Source of the DNA: Mucilaginibacter dorajii
GTDB lineage: Bacteria; Bacteroidota; Bacteroidia; Sphingobacteriales; Sphingobacteriaceae
Direction of reading: 5' to 3'
Length of the DNA: 64,000 nucleotides
Assembly (NCBI RefSeq): GCF_024808255.1
Contig: NZ_JANTYS010000010.1
Span: 124,001-188,000, forward strand
Below, piece by piece: positions 16,150 to 25,000 of this stretch; the stretch's first letter is position 1; each line of letters starts with the position of its first letter. The notes below the pieces were generated by a model that had not been told where the DNA came from, ran no database searches, and worked only from the letters and a program-made list of their open reading frames with translations. The translations under genes were made by a program, and so were the position numbers.

Positions 16150-17391
16150 CTATAAATTTAACTCTTTTATTTTTCTGTATAATGTACGCTCAGATATCCC
16201 AAGCTCGTTGGCAGCCAGCTTACGTTTGCCCTTGTGTTTTTTCAAAGCCTTACGAATGAGGTCTGATTCCTTTTCAATTAAAGAAAGTGATTCTTCTACC
16301 TCCTCGGCCTCATGCGTGATGTTATAAGCATCGTTGCTGCCATTATTATTGTTATTAACGGGCTGTTGCAAGGTAAATTGCGCCTCGGGGTTGCCGGGTA
16401 GCTCAATATCGCGGTATAACTGGTTAATTGTTTGAGAATGATTGGCATAATTGGTTGATACACCGCCATGTTCAATAATATCGGCTACCAATTTTTTAAG
16501 CTCCACCATATCGCGTTTCATATCAAACAGTACTTTGTACAGGATATCCCGTTCAGAAAAATCTTCTTTATGCTGATTATCCAGGCGCATAGGCAAATTG
16601 CGCCCACTGGTTTCGTGCGGAATATAGGTAAGCAGTGTTTGCGCGGTAATAATGCGGTCGCGTTCCAATACGGCCAATTGCTCGGCCATATTTTTAAGCT
16701 GCCTTACGTTTCCGGGCCAGCTATAGTTAATCAATACCTGTTGCGCGTCGTCATCTAACTGAATAGGTGGCGTACGGTATTTATCGGTAAAGTCCGACGT
16801 AAATTTCCTGAAAAGCAGATAAACATCCTCTTTCCTATCGCGCAAAGGCGGGATCTTTAACGGTACGGTATTTAAACGATAATAAAGGTCTTCCCTGAAT
16901 TTACCGCTTTTTACGGCATCATAAACATCCACATTGGTTGCAGCTATCACGCGCACGTTGGTCTTTTCGACTTTTGATGAACCTACCTTAATATACTGGC
17001 CAGACTCCAGCACCCTTAATAAACGGGCCTGGGTGCCCAGGGGCATTTCGGCAATCTCATCTAAAAATATGGTACCGCCGTTAACGGTTTCAAAGTACCC
17101 TTTACGCTCACCAACGGCACCGGTATATGCACCTTTTTCGTGGCCAAATAACTCCGAATCAATAGTACCTTCAGGAATAGCACCACAGTTCACCGCGATA
17201 AAAGCCCCATGCTTGCGCGGACTCATCTGGTGTATGATGTGCGAAAACACTTCCTTACCGCTCCCGCTTTCGCCGGTGATCAGTACCGAAATATCTGTAG
17301 GTGCCACCTGGTTGGCAATATTTATAGCCCGGTTAAGCAATGGCGAATTGCCAATGATCCCGAAGCGTTGTTTTATTTCTTGTATTTCCAT
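16150..17391 (-). CDS. Sigma54-dependent transcriptional activator without receiver domain
   Basis: 413 residues from the ATG at 17391 (MEIQEIKQRFGIIG). An in-frame ATG at 17409 would add residues encoded by the heptad array and is unlikely. AAA+ core: Walker A GESGSGKE, the sigma54 contact loop GAYTGA inside ELFGHEKGAYTGAVGERKGY, Walker B GGTIFLDEIAEMP, and the R-finger region LYYRLNTVPLKIPPLRDRKED. The C-terminal Fis-type helix-turn-helix is KLAANELGISERTLYRKIKE. There is no N-terminal sensory domain, so activity is probably set by abundance or a partner. Co-transcribed with lptE and secG. Confidence 0.93.
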   Translation of the reverse strand: MEIQEIKQRFGIIGNSPLLNRAINIANQVAPTDISVLITGESGSGKEVFSHIIHQMSPRKHGAFIAVNCGAIPEGTIDSELFGHEKGAYTGAVGERKGYFETVNGGTIFLDEIAEMPLGTQARLLRVLESGQYIKVGSSKVEKTNVRVIAATNVDVYDAVKSGKFREDLYYRLNTVPLKIPPLRDRKEDVYLLFRKFTSDFTDKYRTPPIQLDDDAQQVLINYSWPGNVRQLKNMAEQLAVLERDRIITAQTLLTYIPHETSGRNLPMRLDNQHKEDFSERDILYKVLFDMKRDMVELKKLVADIIEHGGVSTNYANHSQTINQLYRDIELPGNPEAQFTLQQPVNNNNNGSNDAYNITHEAEEVEESLSLIEKESDLIRKALKKHKGKRKLAANELGISERTLYRKIKELNL

Positions 17392-17402
17392 GTTTGAAAA
17401 AA

Positions 17403-17433
17403 GAGTCAAGAATCAAGAGTCAAGAATTAAGAC
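17403..17433 (+). repeat. GARTCAA heptad array, left arm of the four-helix-bundle cassette
   Basis: Heptads GAGTCAA, GAATCAA, GAGTCAA, GAATTAA followed by GAC, with exact period 7. The stop codon (TGA, 17420-17422, minus) of the four-helix-bundle gene lies inside the third heptad. The array points inward toward that gene and pairs with the inverted array at 17811-17834. Confidence 0.85.
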
Positions 17434-17800
17434 TTTTAACCTCAGTTTTTAAGATGTACTCCCGAAAAGAAAATAACATCCTTTGGACTTCAGAAACCAA
17501 ATCTATGCAATCCTTTAGTTTACCTATCGCTCCGTATTTCCTGCGCTCACATATTAACAATTGTGTTTCCAATTCAAATGACGATGAAATCGCTATCGAT
17601 AAAAACTCAGCAAAATGTTTATCGGTATTCTTTCCAGACCCCTCGGCAATATTTGAGGGAATCGAACAAGAACTTCTGTTTATTTGATCAATTAAATTAT
17701 ACCGTTCATTAGCAGGTAATTCTCTGCTAAATTCAAAAACCATATCTGTCAAGTCCATCGCCTTTAGCCATATTTTCAAATTCTTAAAATTATGCCGCAT
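17420..17800 (-). CDS. Four-helix bundle protein, 23S rRNA-intervening-sequence (IVP/S23) family
   Basis: 126 residues. Hallmarks are the N-terminal FKNLKIWLKAMDLTDMVFEF, then NLIDQINRSSCSIPSNIAEG followed by SGK, and a long C-terminal helix pair. This is the family of proteins encoded inside intervening sequences of 23S rRNA genes in Leptospira, Coxiella and others, and related to the Avd accessory of diversity-generating retroelements; biochemical role uncertain, probably RNA or DNA binding. Here it is not in an rRNA gene. It lies between miaB and the sigma54 activator, enclosed by inverted heptad arrays that supply its stop codon. Confidence 0.92.
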   Translation of the reverse strand: MRHNFKNLKIWLKAMDLTDMVFEFSRELPANERYNLIDQINRSSCSIPSNIAEGSGKNTDKHFAEFLSIAISSSFELETQLLICERRKYGAIGKLKDCIDLVSEVQRMLFSFREYILKTEVKSLNS

Positions 17801-17810
17801 ACTTGCTTCG

Positions 17811-17834
17811 GTCTTGATTCTTGACTCTTGATTC
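17811..17834 (-). repeat. GARTCAA heptad array, right arm of the four-helix-bundle cassette
   Basis: On the minus strand: GAATCAA, GAGTCAA, GAATCAA, GAC. The G of the first heptad is the last base of the miaB stop codon TAG (17836-17834). It is inverted relative to the array at 17403-17433, so a transcript of the region could fold into a stem enclosing the four-helix-bundle gene. Confidence 0.85.
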
Positions 17835-19345
17835 TATATTACCTTCCCTATCAACGTTGCTGTAGTAGTTCTTTCTATCAGCACGTTCACGTATTCGCCG
17901 GGTTTGTAGTTTTCGCCTACGGGGAAAATCACCATCGCGTTTTGGTCGCTGCGGCCGCAATAATCGTTTTTTGATTTTTTGGAAAAGCCTTCTATCAGTA
18001 CCTTTTCTACTTTACCAATACGGGCTTGCGCACGGTAAAAAGAATATTCCTGCTGCTTGGCTACTATCTCGGTTAAGCGTTTTTGTTTCACTTCTTCCGG
18101 GATGTCATCAGCATAACGCTTGGCGGCTAAAGTGCCCGGGCGTTCGCTGTATTTAAACATATAGGCAAAATCATATTTCACGTAGTCCATCATGCTTACA
18201 GTATCGGCGTGCTCCTCATCGGTTTCTGTACAAAAACCGGTGATCACATCGGTAGATATCGCGCAATCGCCAATGATGTTGCGGATAGCATCAATCCTGT
18301 TGATATACCAATCGCGATCATAAGTCCGGTTCATCATATCCAATATACGACTGTTGCCAGATTGTACCGGAAGGTGAATGTAGTTACAAATGTTTTCGTA
18401 TTTGGCAATGGTATATAAAACCTCATCGGTAATATCCTTTGGATGCGAAGTTGAAAAACGCACACGCAGATCGGGGCTTACCTGTGATACCATTTCTAAC
18501 AGGTTGGCAAAGTTGGTAACAGTAGGAGCAGCCTCAGCCTCACCTAAATCCTCTCCAAAGGAGAGGACTTGCTCTGCACCCGGCTCTGCTATTGCTAATT
18601 CAGAACCCTCTCCTTTGGAGAGGGAAGGGTGAGGCTTCCACTTATATGAATCCACATTTTGCCCCAACAAAGTAACTTCGCGGTACCCTTTATCAAAAAG
18701 ATCTTTACACTCGGCAAGGATAGATCGCGGATCGCGGCTGCGTTCGCGGCCACGGGTAAATGGCACCACGCAAAACGAGCACATGTTATCGCAGCCACGC
18801 ATAATAGATACAAAGGCATTGATACCATTGCTGTTTAACCTTACCGGACTGATATCCGCATAAGTCTCCTCGCGGGATAGCAATACATTCACAGCCTTTT
18901 GGCCGCTATCAACCTGTTCTATCAGGTTAGGCAAATCGCGATAGGCATCAGGACCAACCACAACGTCAACCAGTTTTTCTTCTTCTAAAAATTTCGATTT
19001 AAGGCGTTCGGCCATACAGCCCAACACTCCAACCACCAAACCAGGGTTTTTAACCTTGGTTATGGTGAATTCTTTAAGGCGGTTACGTACGCGTTGCTCG
19101 GCGTTTTCGCGGATAGAACAGGTATTGATAAAAATAACATCTGCCAGGTTATGATCGGCAGTAGTTTCAAAACCTTGCTCAGATAATATGGATGCTACTA
19201 TCTCACTGTCGCTGAAGTTCATAGCACAGCCATAGCTTTCTATATATAATTTACGGCCATTGTTTTTACCTGTTGGCTCTAAAACCAACGCCTCACCTTG
19301 CCTGCTCTCGTCATGTACCTTATCCGGAAGAACCAAATCCATCAT
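17834..19345 (-). CDS. miaB: tRNA-2-methylthio-N6-dimethylallyladenosine synthase MiaB with in-frame insertion
   Basis: 503 residues. It is a radical-SAM methylthiotransferase that adds the 2-methylthio group to i6A37 of tRNA. UPF0004 domain: KLYIESYGCAMNFSDSEIV with its cluster cysteines and LGCMAERLKSKF. Radical SAM motif MRGCDNMCSFCVVPFTRGRE (CxxxCxxC). C-terminal TRAM domain about 435-500. An insertion of 38 residues (18524-18637) interrupts the protein after GQNVDSYKW, where relatives go straight to VNFAxLL. It is encoded by a palindromic repeat but keeps the frame open. A TATTTTTG box (19365-19372) lies 19 bases upstream of the first ATG. Confidence 0.95.
   Translation of the reverse strand: MMDLVLPDKVHDESRQGEALVLEPTGKNNGRKLYIESYGCAMNFSDSEIVASILSEQGFETTADHNLADVIFINTCSIRENAEQRVRNRLKEFTITKVKNPGLVVGVLGCMAERLKSKFLEEEKLVDVVVGPDAYRDLPNLIEQVDSGQKAVNVLLSREETYADISPVRLNSNGINAFVSIMRGCDNMCSFCVVPFTRGRERSRDPRSILAECKDLFDKGYREVTLLGQNVDSYKWKPHPSLSKGEGSELAIAEPGAEQVLSFGEDLGEAEAAPTVTNFANLLEMVSQVSPDLRVRFSTSHPKDITDEVLYTIAKYENICNYIHLPVQSGNSRILDMMNRTYDRDWYINRIDAIRNIIGDCAISTDVITGFCTETDEEHADTVSMMDYVKYDFAYMFKYSERPGTLAAKRYADDIPEEVKQKRLTEIVAKQQEYSFYRAQARIGKVEKVLIEGFSKKSKNDYCGRSDQNAMVIFPVGENYKPGEYVNVLIERTTTATLIGKVI
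18524..18637. repeat. Palindromic element inserted in frame within miaB
   Basis: 114 bases encode residues PHPSLSKGEGSE through SFGEDLGEAEAAP. At DNA level the ends are an inverted pair (GCCTCACCC, minus strand, against GGTGAGGC), and each inner side carries the self-complementary CTCTCCAAAGGAGAG / CTCTCCTTTGGAGAG. The pattern CCTCACC...CCTCTCCAAAGGAGAGG is a well-known intergenic repeat type in Bacteroidota genomes (from memory). Its length is a multiple of three and it contains no stop in the miaB frame. Confidence 0.85.
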
Positions 19346-19498
19346 TCAATTAAAAATTAGTTTGCAAAAATACACAAAATTTAAATACACGGATGACATA
19401 TTGTCAGCATTTAATAAAATCGAAAAAAATATACTATATTCCTCAGTTCATACGTATAAAGTCACCGGAGATACAAGAGCCAAAAGAAACATCGATAA

Positions 19499-21307
19499 AT
19501 GAAGCTTAAATTTTTAAAGCATAAGTGGCAAAAACTAACATTTAATTTTGTGCTGATCCCGGTAACGGTCATCTTCATTATCGCTTTAATACTAAACCAG
19601 CGGCTGGCCCCCATTTTGGCTACCGAACTGCGTGAAGCTGTTTTAACCGGCAGCGACAGCCTGTACCATGCCGATTTTTCAAAGGCCGAATTACATCTGT
19701 TAGAAGGTAAAGTTACTTTCTATAATATCAACATGGTGCCCGATACCGCTATTTACAACAAAAGGAAGCTACAGCACCTGGCTACCAATAACCTTATTAC
19801 CCTACATGTAAAAAAGCTGATATTGCAGCATGTACACCCTTTTAGCTACTATTTCAGACATAAGCTAAGGATCAGCGAGATCATTTTAAATGAGCCCGAA
19901 CTGAATGTGAGCTATCAGCTTAACCATACCCAGGATACGGTATTGAAGGACCATCGCACAGCGTGGCAAAAAATCTCCAAAGTACTTCACTCTATACAGA
20001 TAGATCATATCTACCTAAATGATGTAAAGTTTAAGTACAAGGATTATTCGGGTCACAAGCTGGCAATTTCCACGTTGAAGGAAATGAACATCAGCGTATC
20101 CGACCTGCTGATCGATTCGCTGACACAGACTGACAAATCGCGATTTTCTTATTGTAAAGAAATAGTTACCGAATTAAATAATTACAGCGGCAAAACCGAT
20201 AATGGCCTATATGATTACAGGATTAAATATCTAAAACTATCTACCTTAACCTCCCGCCTTAACGTGGTGGGCCTGCAGCTGGAACCAGCCAAATCAGATG
20301 TCTTTTTCAATAAAACGCAAAGTGATCGTGTTACTGTAGCCGTCGACTCGCTGCAGCTTAATAATTTTGATTATTTACTATATCATAAATACCGCATTTT
20401 AAACGCCTCCAGCTTACAATTGCACAATGGATCTGTACGGGTATCCAACAACCCTAATAAATCAAAAAAGGACGAAGATGAAGGCGACGCGGTATCCACC
20501 TTCCCCAACATGATGGTGCGTAATACCGATGCCAACCTTACCATTGATACCATCCATTTAAAAAACATTAATGTGGAGTATGCCGAATTTAACAATGACT
20601 CAAAGAAGACCGGCACGGTTCTGTTCAACAACACCAGCGGTAGTTTTTATAATGTAACCACCAACAAAAAAGCCATTGAAAAAAACAACATTACCAGGGC
20701 CGATTTGAGTAGCTACTTCATGAACCGGGGCCATCTTACCGCGCAGTTTCTGTTCAACCTTACCGATAAGGATGCCGCCTTTAGTTACAAAGGAAGCCTG
20801 GGGCCGTTTGCGGCCAATAAAATAAACCAGGCAAGCATGGCCCTGGCCATGGTTAAAATAAGTTCAGGATCTGTTAAGCAGTTTAATTTTGATATCCAGG
20901 CCAATAGCAAGGTATTTAAAGGTAATGTATCGCTGTTGTATAACGATTTGAAGGTTTCGCTTTTAAAGGCCGATACAGCTCACAACCAGTTAAAAAAGCA
21001 GTCGCTGATGTCGATATTTGCCAACCTGTTTGTGATTAAGCGCAACAACCCAGATGCCGCTGGGGTGGTGCCCCGAACAACCTATGTAGTTTACCATCGA
21101 CCGAAAGACTCGCCATTTTTTAAAACCGTTTGGCGCACCCTGCTCGAAGGCATAAAACCTGCCGTGGGGCTCGACGAAAAATCTAAACGCGCCACCAACC
21201 AACGCATAGAAGAGCATAACCAAAACAAAAAGGAAAGGCAGATTAAAAAAGCCGAGCGGAAAAAACACCGGGAAGAGCGGAAACTTGAAAAGGAACAGGG
21301 AAGGTAA
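19499..21307 (+). CDS. Large AsmA/DUF748-like envelope protein (putative)
   Basis: 602 residues. One N-terminal membrane anchor (residues ~15-35, LIPVTVIFIIALILN) is followed by a long periplasmic beta-rich region with repeated phrases of the AsmA/TamB type: ADFSKAELHLLEGKVTFYNI, ISEIILNEPELNV, IQIDHIYLNDVKFKY and GSLGPFAANKINQAS. The C-terminus is a highly charged Lys/Arg/Glu helix (KKERQIKKAERKKHREERKL). AsmA-like proteins bridge inner and outer membranes to move phospholipids; assignment here is by pattern only. Monocistronic, followed at once by an octad array. Confidence 0.65.
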   Translation: MKLKFLKHKWQKLTFNFVLIPVTVIFIIALILNQRLAPILATELREAVLTGSDSLYHADFSKAELHLLEGKVTFYNINMVPDTAIYNKRKLQHLATNNLITLHVKKLILQHVHPFSYYFRHKLRISEIILNEPELNVSYQLNHTQDTVLKDHRTAWQKISKVLHSIQIDHIYLNDVKFKYKDYSGHKLAISTLKEMNISVSDLLIDSLTQTDKSRFSYCKEIVTELNNYSGKTDNGLYDYRIKYLKLSTLTSRLNVVGLQLEPAKSDVFFNKTQSDRVTVAVDSLQLNNFDYLLYHKYRILNASSLQLHNGSVRVSNNPNKSKKDEDEGDAVSTFPNMMVRNTDANLTIDTIHLKNINVEYAEFNNDSKKTGTVLFNNTSGSFYNVTTNKKAIEKNNITRADLSSYFMNRGHLTAQFLFNLTDKDAAFSYKGSLGPFAANKINQASMALAMVKISSGSVKQFNFDIQANSKVFKGNVSLLYNDLKVSLLKADTAHNQLKKQSLMSIFANLFVIKRNNPDAAGVVPRTTYVVYHRPKDSPFFKTVWRTLLEGIKPAVGLDEKSKRATNQRIEEHNQNKKERQIKKAERKKHREERKLEKEQGR

Positions 21308-21310
21308 TTA

Positions 21311-21345
21311 ATTTGAGAATTTGAAGATTTGAGAATTTGAAAATG
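21311..21345 (+). repeat. GAATTTGA/AGATTTGA octad array after the AsmA-like gene
   Basis: Period-8 units ATTTGA, GAATTTGA, AGATTTGA, GAATTTGA, AAATG begin 4 bases after the stop codon, in the gene's orientation. The same unit order appears in both arms of the inverted pair at 41913-42000. No inverted partner is visible before the next gene. Confidence 0.75.
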
Positions 21346-21359
21346 CATTGTATAGTCTA

Positions 21360-21512
21360 AGCACTAAACCCACGCGGGCTTTTAGCCCGTGGGTATCCAT
21401 GGCTGCAGCTTTCAGCTGCCCTGCTCTCATATTTATTAGTTACGTAAGCCGAAAGCTTACGCCAGTTTTACCCACGAGTTACGCTACGCTAACCTCGCGG
21501 GAGTTAGATAAT
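21360..21512. repeat. Multi-hairpin intergenic repeat cluster
   Basis: Contains at least four small stems with short loops: ACCCAC..CGGGCT / AGCCCGTGGGT near 21370-21395, GCAGCTTTCAGCTGC near 21404-21418, GTAAGC-cgaaa-GCTTAC near 21445-21461, and a CACGAGTT/AACCTCG pair near 21473-21498. A related cluster (stems TCAGCTGAAAGCTGA and CGAGTTGGAAACTCG) sits at 45133-45177. No gene is visible in this 209-base gap. Possible terminator function for the convergent flanking genes. Confidence 0.55.
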
Positions 21513-21516
21513 TACT

Positions 21517-22017
21517 CTATTTATAAGAAAATTTTATACTTTTTTCTTTAGCTATGCTTTTGAGCCTGCTTATATCTTCTCTTGATTTAAAACCATCTTT
21601 AGGTAAATAATGGAAAGCCCGGCTTCCAGTACGAACCATAAAATATTTTTCCCGCTCTACTAATTTGGTTATGTATTGCCAATTATTATTACTGCTAAAA
21701 GTATCCCCTTTTACTTCAATTTTTTCTTCATTAATACTATACAACAAAGGCTCACGCAGGAACGCAGTTTTCTTAAAGCTGTTTTTAGCAGCAAAATACA
21801 TCAGGATAGGAATCAATAATCCATAAAAACCGATAAAGAAAGTGAGTACTTGAAACTCATACGGCCAATCAATATGGGGTTGGGTAAGTAAAAAGATCTG
21901 TGACACAACAAACGCAATTCCTATTATTAAAAAAATTCTCTTCGCAAAATATGTTCGGTATACAATACCTAAGTAGGTTTTAAAATCGATAGCGCTATTT
22001 ACTATAATATCTTCCAT
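21517..22017 (-). CDS. YcxB-like membrane protein
   Basis: 166 residues. Two membrane helices (about 27-48 and 55-75: IFLIIGIAFVVSQIFLL, FQVLTFFIGFYGLLIPILMY) are followed by a soluble YcxB-type domain with SINEEKIEVKGDTFSSNNNW, YITKLVEREKYFMV and the terminal FHYLPKDGF motif. Function unknown. It starts 14 bases after sprA ends, so it may be the last gene of the ruvA-sprA unit. Confidence 0.75.
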   Translation of the reverse strand: MEDIIVNSAIDFKTYLGIVYRTYFAKRIFLIIGIAFVVSQIFLLTQPHIDWPYEFQVLTFFIGFYGLLIPILMYFAAKNSFKKTAFLREPLLYSINEEKIEVKGDTFSSNNNWQYITKLVEREKYFMVRTGSRAFHYLPKDGFKSREDISRLKSIAKEKSIKFSYK

Positions 22018-22031
22018 GCCACTAATATAAT

Positions 22032-25000
22032 TTATTGAAGTAATAATTTCAGGTTAATACCAAAATTAGTAAAAGCGGTATTAAACGTTTGCGACGTATA
22101 AGGCCGGGTAAGGTTTGAATCGTAAAACAGGTTGAGGTTAAAGCGCTGGTTAATTACGTAGTCAATGGATGGCCTTACGGTGATATTTTGCGCGCCTGAT
22201 GAAATTTCGGCGGCCTGCACATCGGCACGGTAAATAAGGGTTTTGTTATCTCGTAAAGAAAAATCGACCTTAAAATTAACATCCTTAGGGGCGCTGCCTT
22301 CCATCCACCCAAAAGGGAAATGGAAGTTTTTGGTGTGATAACCAAAGCCAAACACCACTATTTTTTCGTTTTGCTGTGCCAACTGACTATTGAGTAAACT
22401 CAGGCTCAAGGTACGGCTTTGCCTGAACTCCAGGTTGGCGGTCATGCTGTTTTTAAACCTCATGTTGGCACCCAGCAAGGGCACAAACTGCTCAAATATG
22501 GTAACCTGCGAAAACTGGTAATACGGCAAAAAGTCGTTATTTAAATCGCGCGCGCTGCTGGCCCCGTGGGTTTCCTGGTATTGCAGCAAGGTAGTAAAAC
22601 CGTTTACGTTATATGACGACCGGTAGCCGTGACTCAAATCAAACGAGTCAAAAACATCCGATAAAAAAGGCAGCTTGCTTAAGCCCGTGTACCTGATATC
22701 CCAGTTAGGGATAGGTATTTTAGGGAATTGCGACAGGCTGCTTTTATTTACATTTTTACCTGTATAGGCCGCTATAAACGCCGGCACCAGCACGTTTTGT
22801 GAATTTTGCCCATAACCGTCAAAAAAGCCGGCCGAATCTACCAAACGGGTGGAGTTAGGGTTTTGGGAAGCCAGTTTTTGGGAAATCACCCTGCGGTTAT
22901 CCAACAGTTTCTGGAACAATGGCGAGGTATTATCAATACCGGTTGTCTTTTTAAACGCCGTACCAATGGTTAGGTATGATATGGTATAACTACCCGTAGT
23001 TACCGGGCTTAATGTTTCAATACTATTGGTTGATGCCAAATATTTAAAGTTCGACTGGTAATCGTGCTCCTGTGTTTTAAGCGCTATGAGCTCTATCCTC
23101 AAGTCTTTAAACGGTTCAATTACCGCCCTTAAATGCAGGTCTTCGTTAACAGATTTGGTGTATAGCTGGTTCTGTAGCGTATCTGTACTTATCCAGCCAT
23201 TGGCTACCGCCTTGGCGCGGATATCAGTTTGGCTACCCAATAAAAATCCAATACCCGGTGCATTATAGTCCGAGTTTTCGCCAAAAATACCCGATTGCGG
23301 CAGGTAACCCGGCAAATAAATACCGCCCTTGCGGGAGTAAGTTCCGCTCACATTTTTAACGCTGGTTAACAGGCCTATCAATACTTTGCCAATGCCATTT
23401 GGCGTATTGGGGTTATTGGCCTTACGTATAAACGGAAACTTGTTATACAACGATACCATGTTTAAAGTGGGTGCCACGTTAATTTCGCGCAGGTTACTGA
23501 TGCTGTTACCTACATCGTACGATGGATCGTTAATGGCAAACAGCGGCTGGGTTTGCCAGTTAAAGTGCGCGCTGTAACGGGTTACTACCGATGCCCAATC
23601 CATCCCCGGAATTTTGCTGAGCGGCAGGGTGTAGTTAACATTTAGCGTGTGGTTGTAGTTGGTTGTACGTCCTAACTTTTTAAGGTTATCCCAAAGCGTA
23701 TCGCGTTTTAAACCGTTGATGCGGCCGGCAGGTTCATCAACCACCGATAGGTTGGTTGCATCAATATCCAGTTGTAATGATTTGGTCAGGTTCCATCCTA
23801 TACCGTATACCCGGGTAATATTAAAGTATTTGTTAAATGTGGTGGTTGGTATCGGGATAAAGTTGTTCGGATCGTTATCCCGCAGGGTATTTTCCGAGTA
23901 AAAACGATCAAAATTGATACTGAAATTTAACCTTGACGGCAGGATACTGAAGTTGATATCGCGCGCCAGGGCCAGCAGATTATTTTTGATAATTTTGGAG
24001 AAGGGGCTATAATACTTTGGCGTATTGGTATAATTATAAGCAAAGGTAAGGTGATAAGTTTTCTCCACATCGTTTTGCGTGGTAAAATCATGGTGCAAAA
24101 ACTGGGTATAGGCGTAGCTCAGGTTCAGGTTTTCTACATCCCAGATATGGTTTGCCGCCGATGGATTAGTTTTAGCTTTGTGGATATTGGTAAAGTTAAT
24201 GCTCCGTCGTAAAGTATAATCAACCGCTGCATTCCTGATCGAGTCGCGCTCCTGTTTGCTGGTAGCCGCTGCAAGGGTTTGCTTCAGCTCAATATCCGGC
24301 GATCCTGGATCATATTGTGGCATACTTCTTTGCGATGACACGTTGATGTAAGCCGGGATATGAATGCCGCTTTTATCCGGGAAGAATTTGCCAAGTTCGG
24401 CAGTGGCCGAAATATCGTAGATCTGGTCATCGCTCTGGCTCCTGTCATTCAGGCGCGAATCCAGCGTACCAAAACCAACGGTAGTTTTACTGCCCGAAAA
24501 GGTCACGTCGGCAAAATCGGCCAGCTTGGTATCCAACCTGGCTGTAGCGGCCCAGCCGCCGCGCTGGTCAAAATCGGTAAGGCGTAATTCATCAAACCAA
24601 ACAATTCCACTTTTATCCAGGCCATCGTCGGTAACAGTGGTATTAGTACCTTTTAAGGGGTTGCGCACACCTATCATGATCGTTCGCAGCCTGCTTAAAT
24701 CGGGCTGCCCTTTAATGTACACTGTTTGACTGCCTTCGGTATATTTAAATACTTCGTTATAGGCAACGTTAGAGTGGTTTCGTTTCAGTTTTGCGCGGGT
24801 AAGTAAACCAAGCTCCAGGTCGATAGCGTTGGCGGTTGGCCATATCGCGTCCGGGTCTGCCGTGCCGGGCTGGGTTATTTTCAGCGGCACTTCGTACTCG
24901 TAATAGTTGTCCTGGTAATCGACGCCAAGGCGAATGAAGGCGTTGATATCATTATCCTTTAGCTGATCGCCCTCGGCGTGTACAAACATCTGGATGCGTT

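Noticed and set aside
17834..19345. miaB as a pseudogene because of the repeat insertion
   Set aside because: The insertion is 114 bases with no stop and all radical-SAM, UPF0004 and TRAM motifs stay in one frame.
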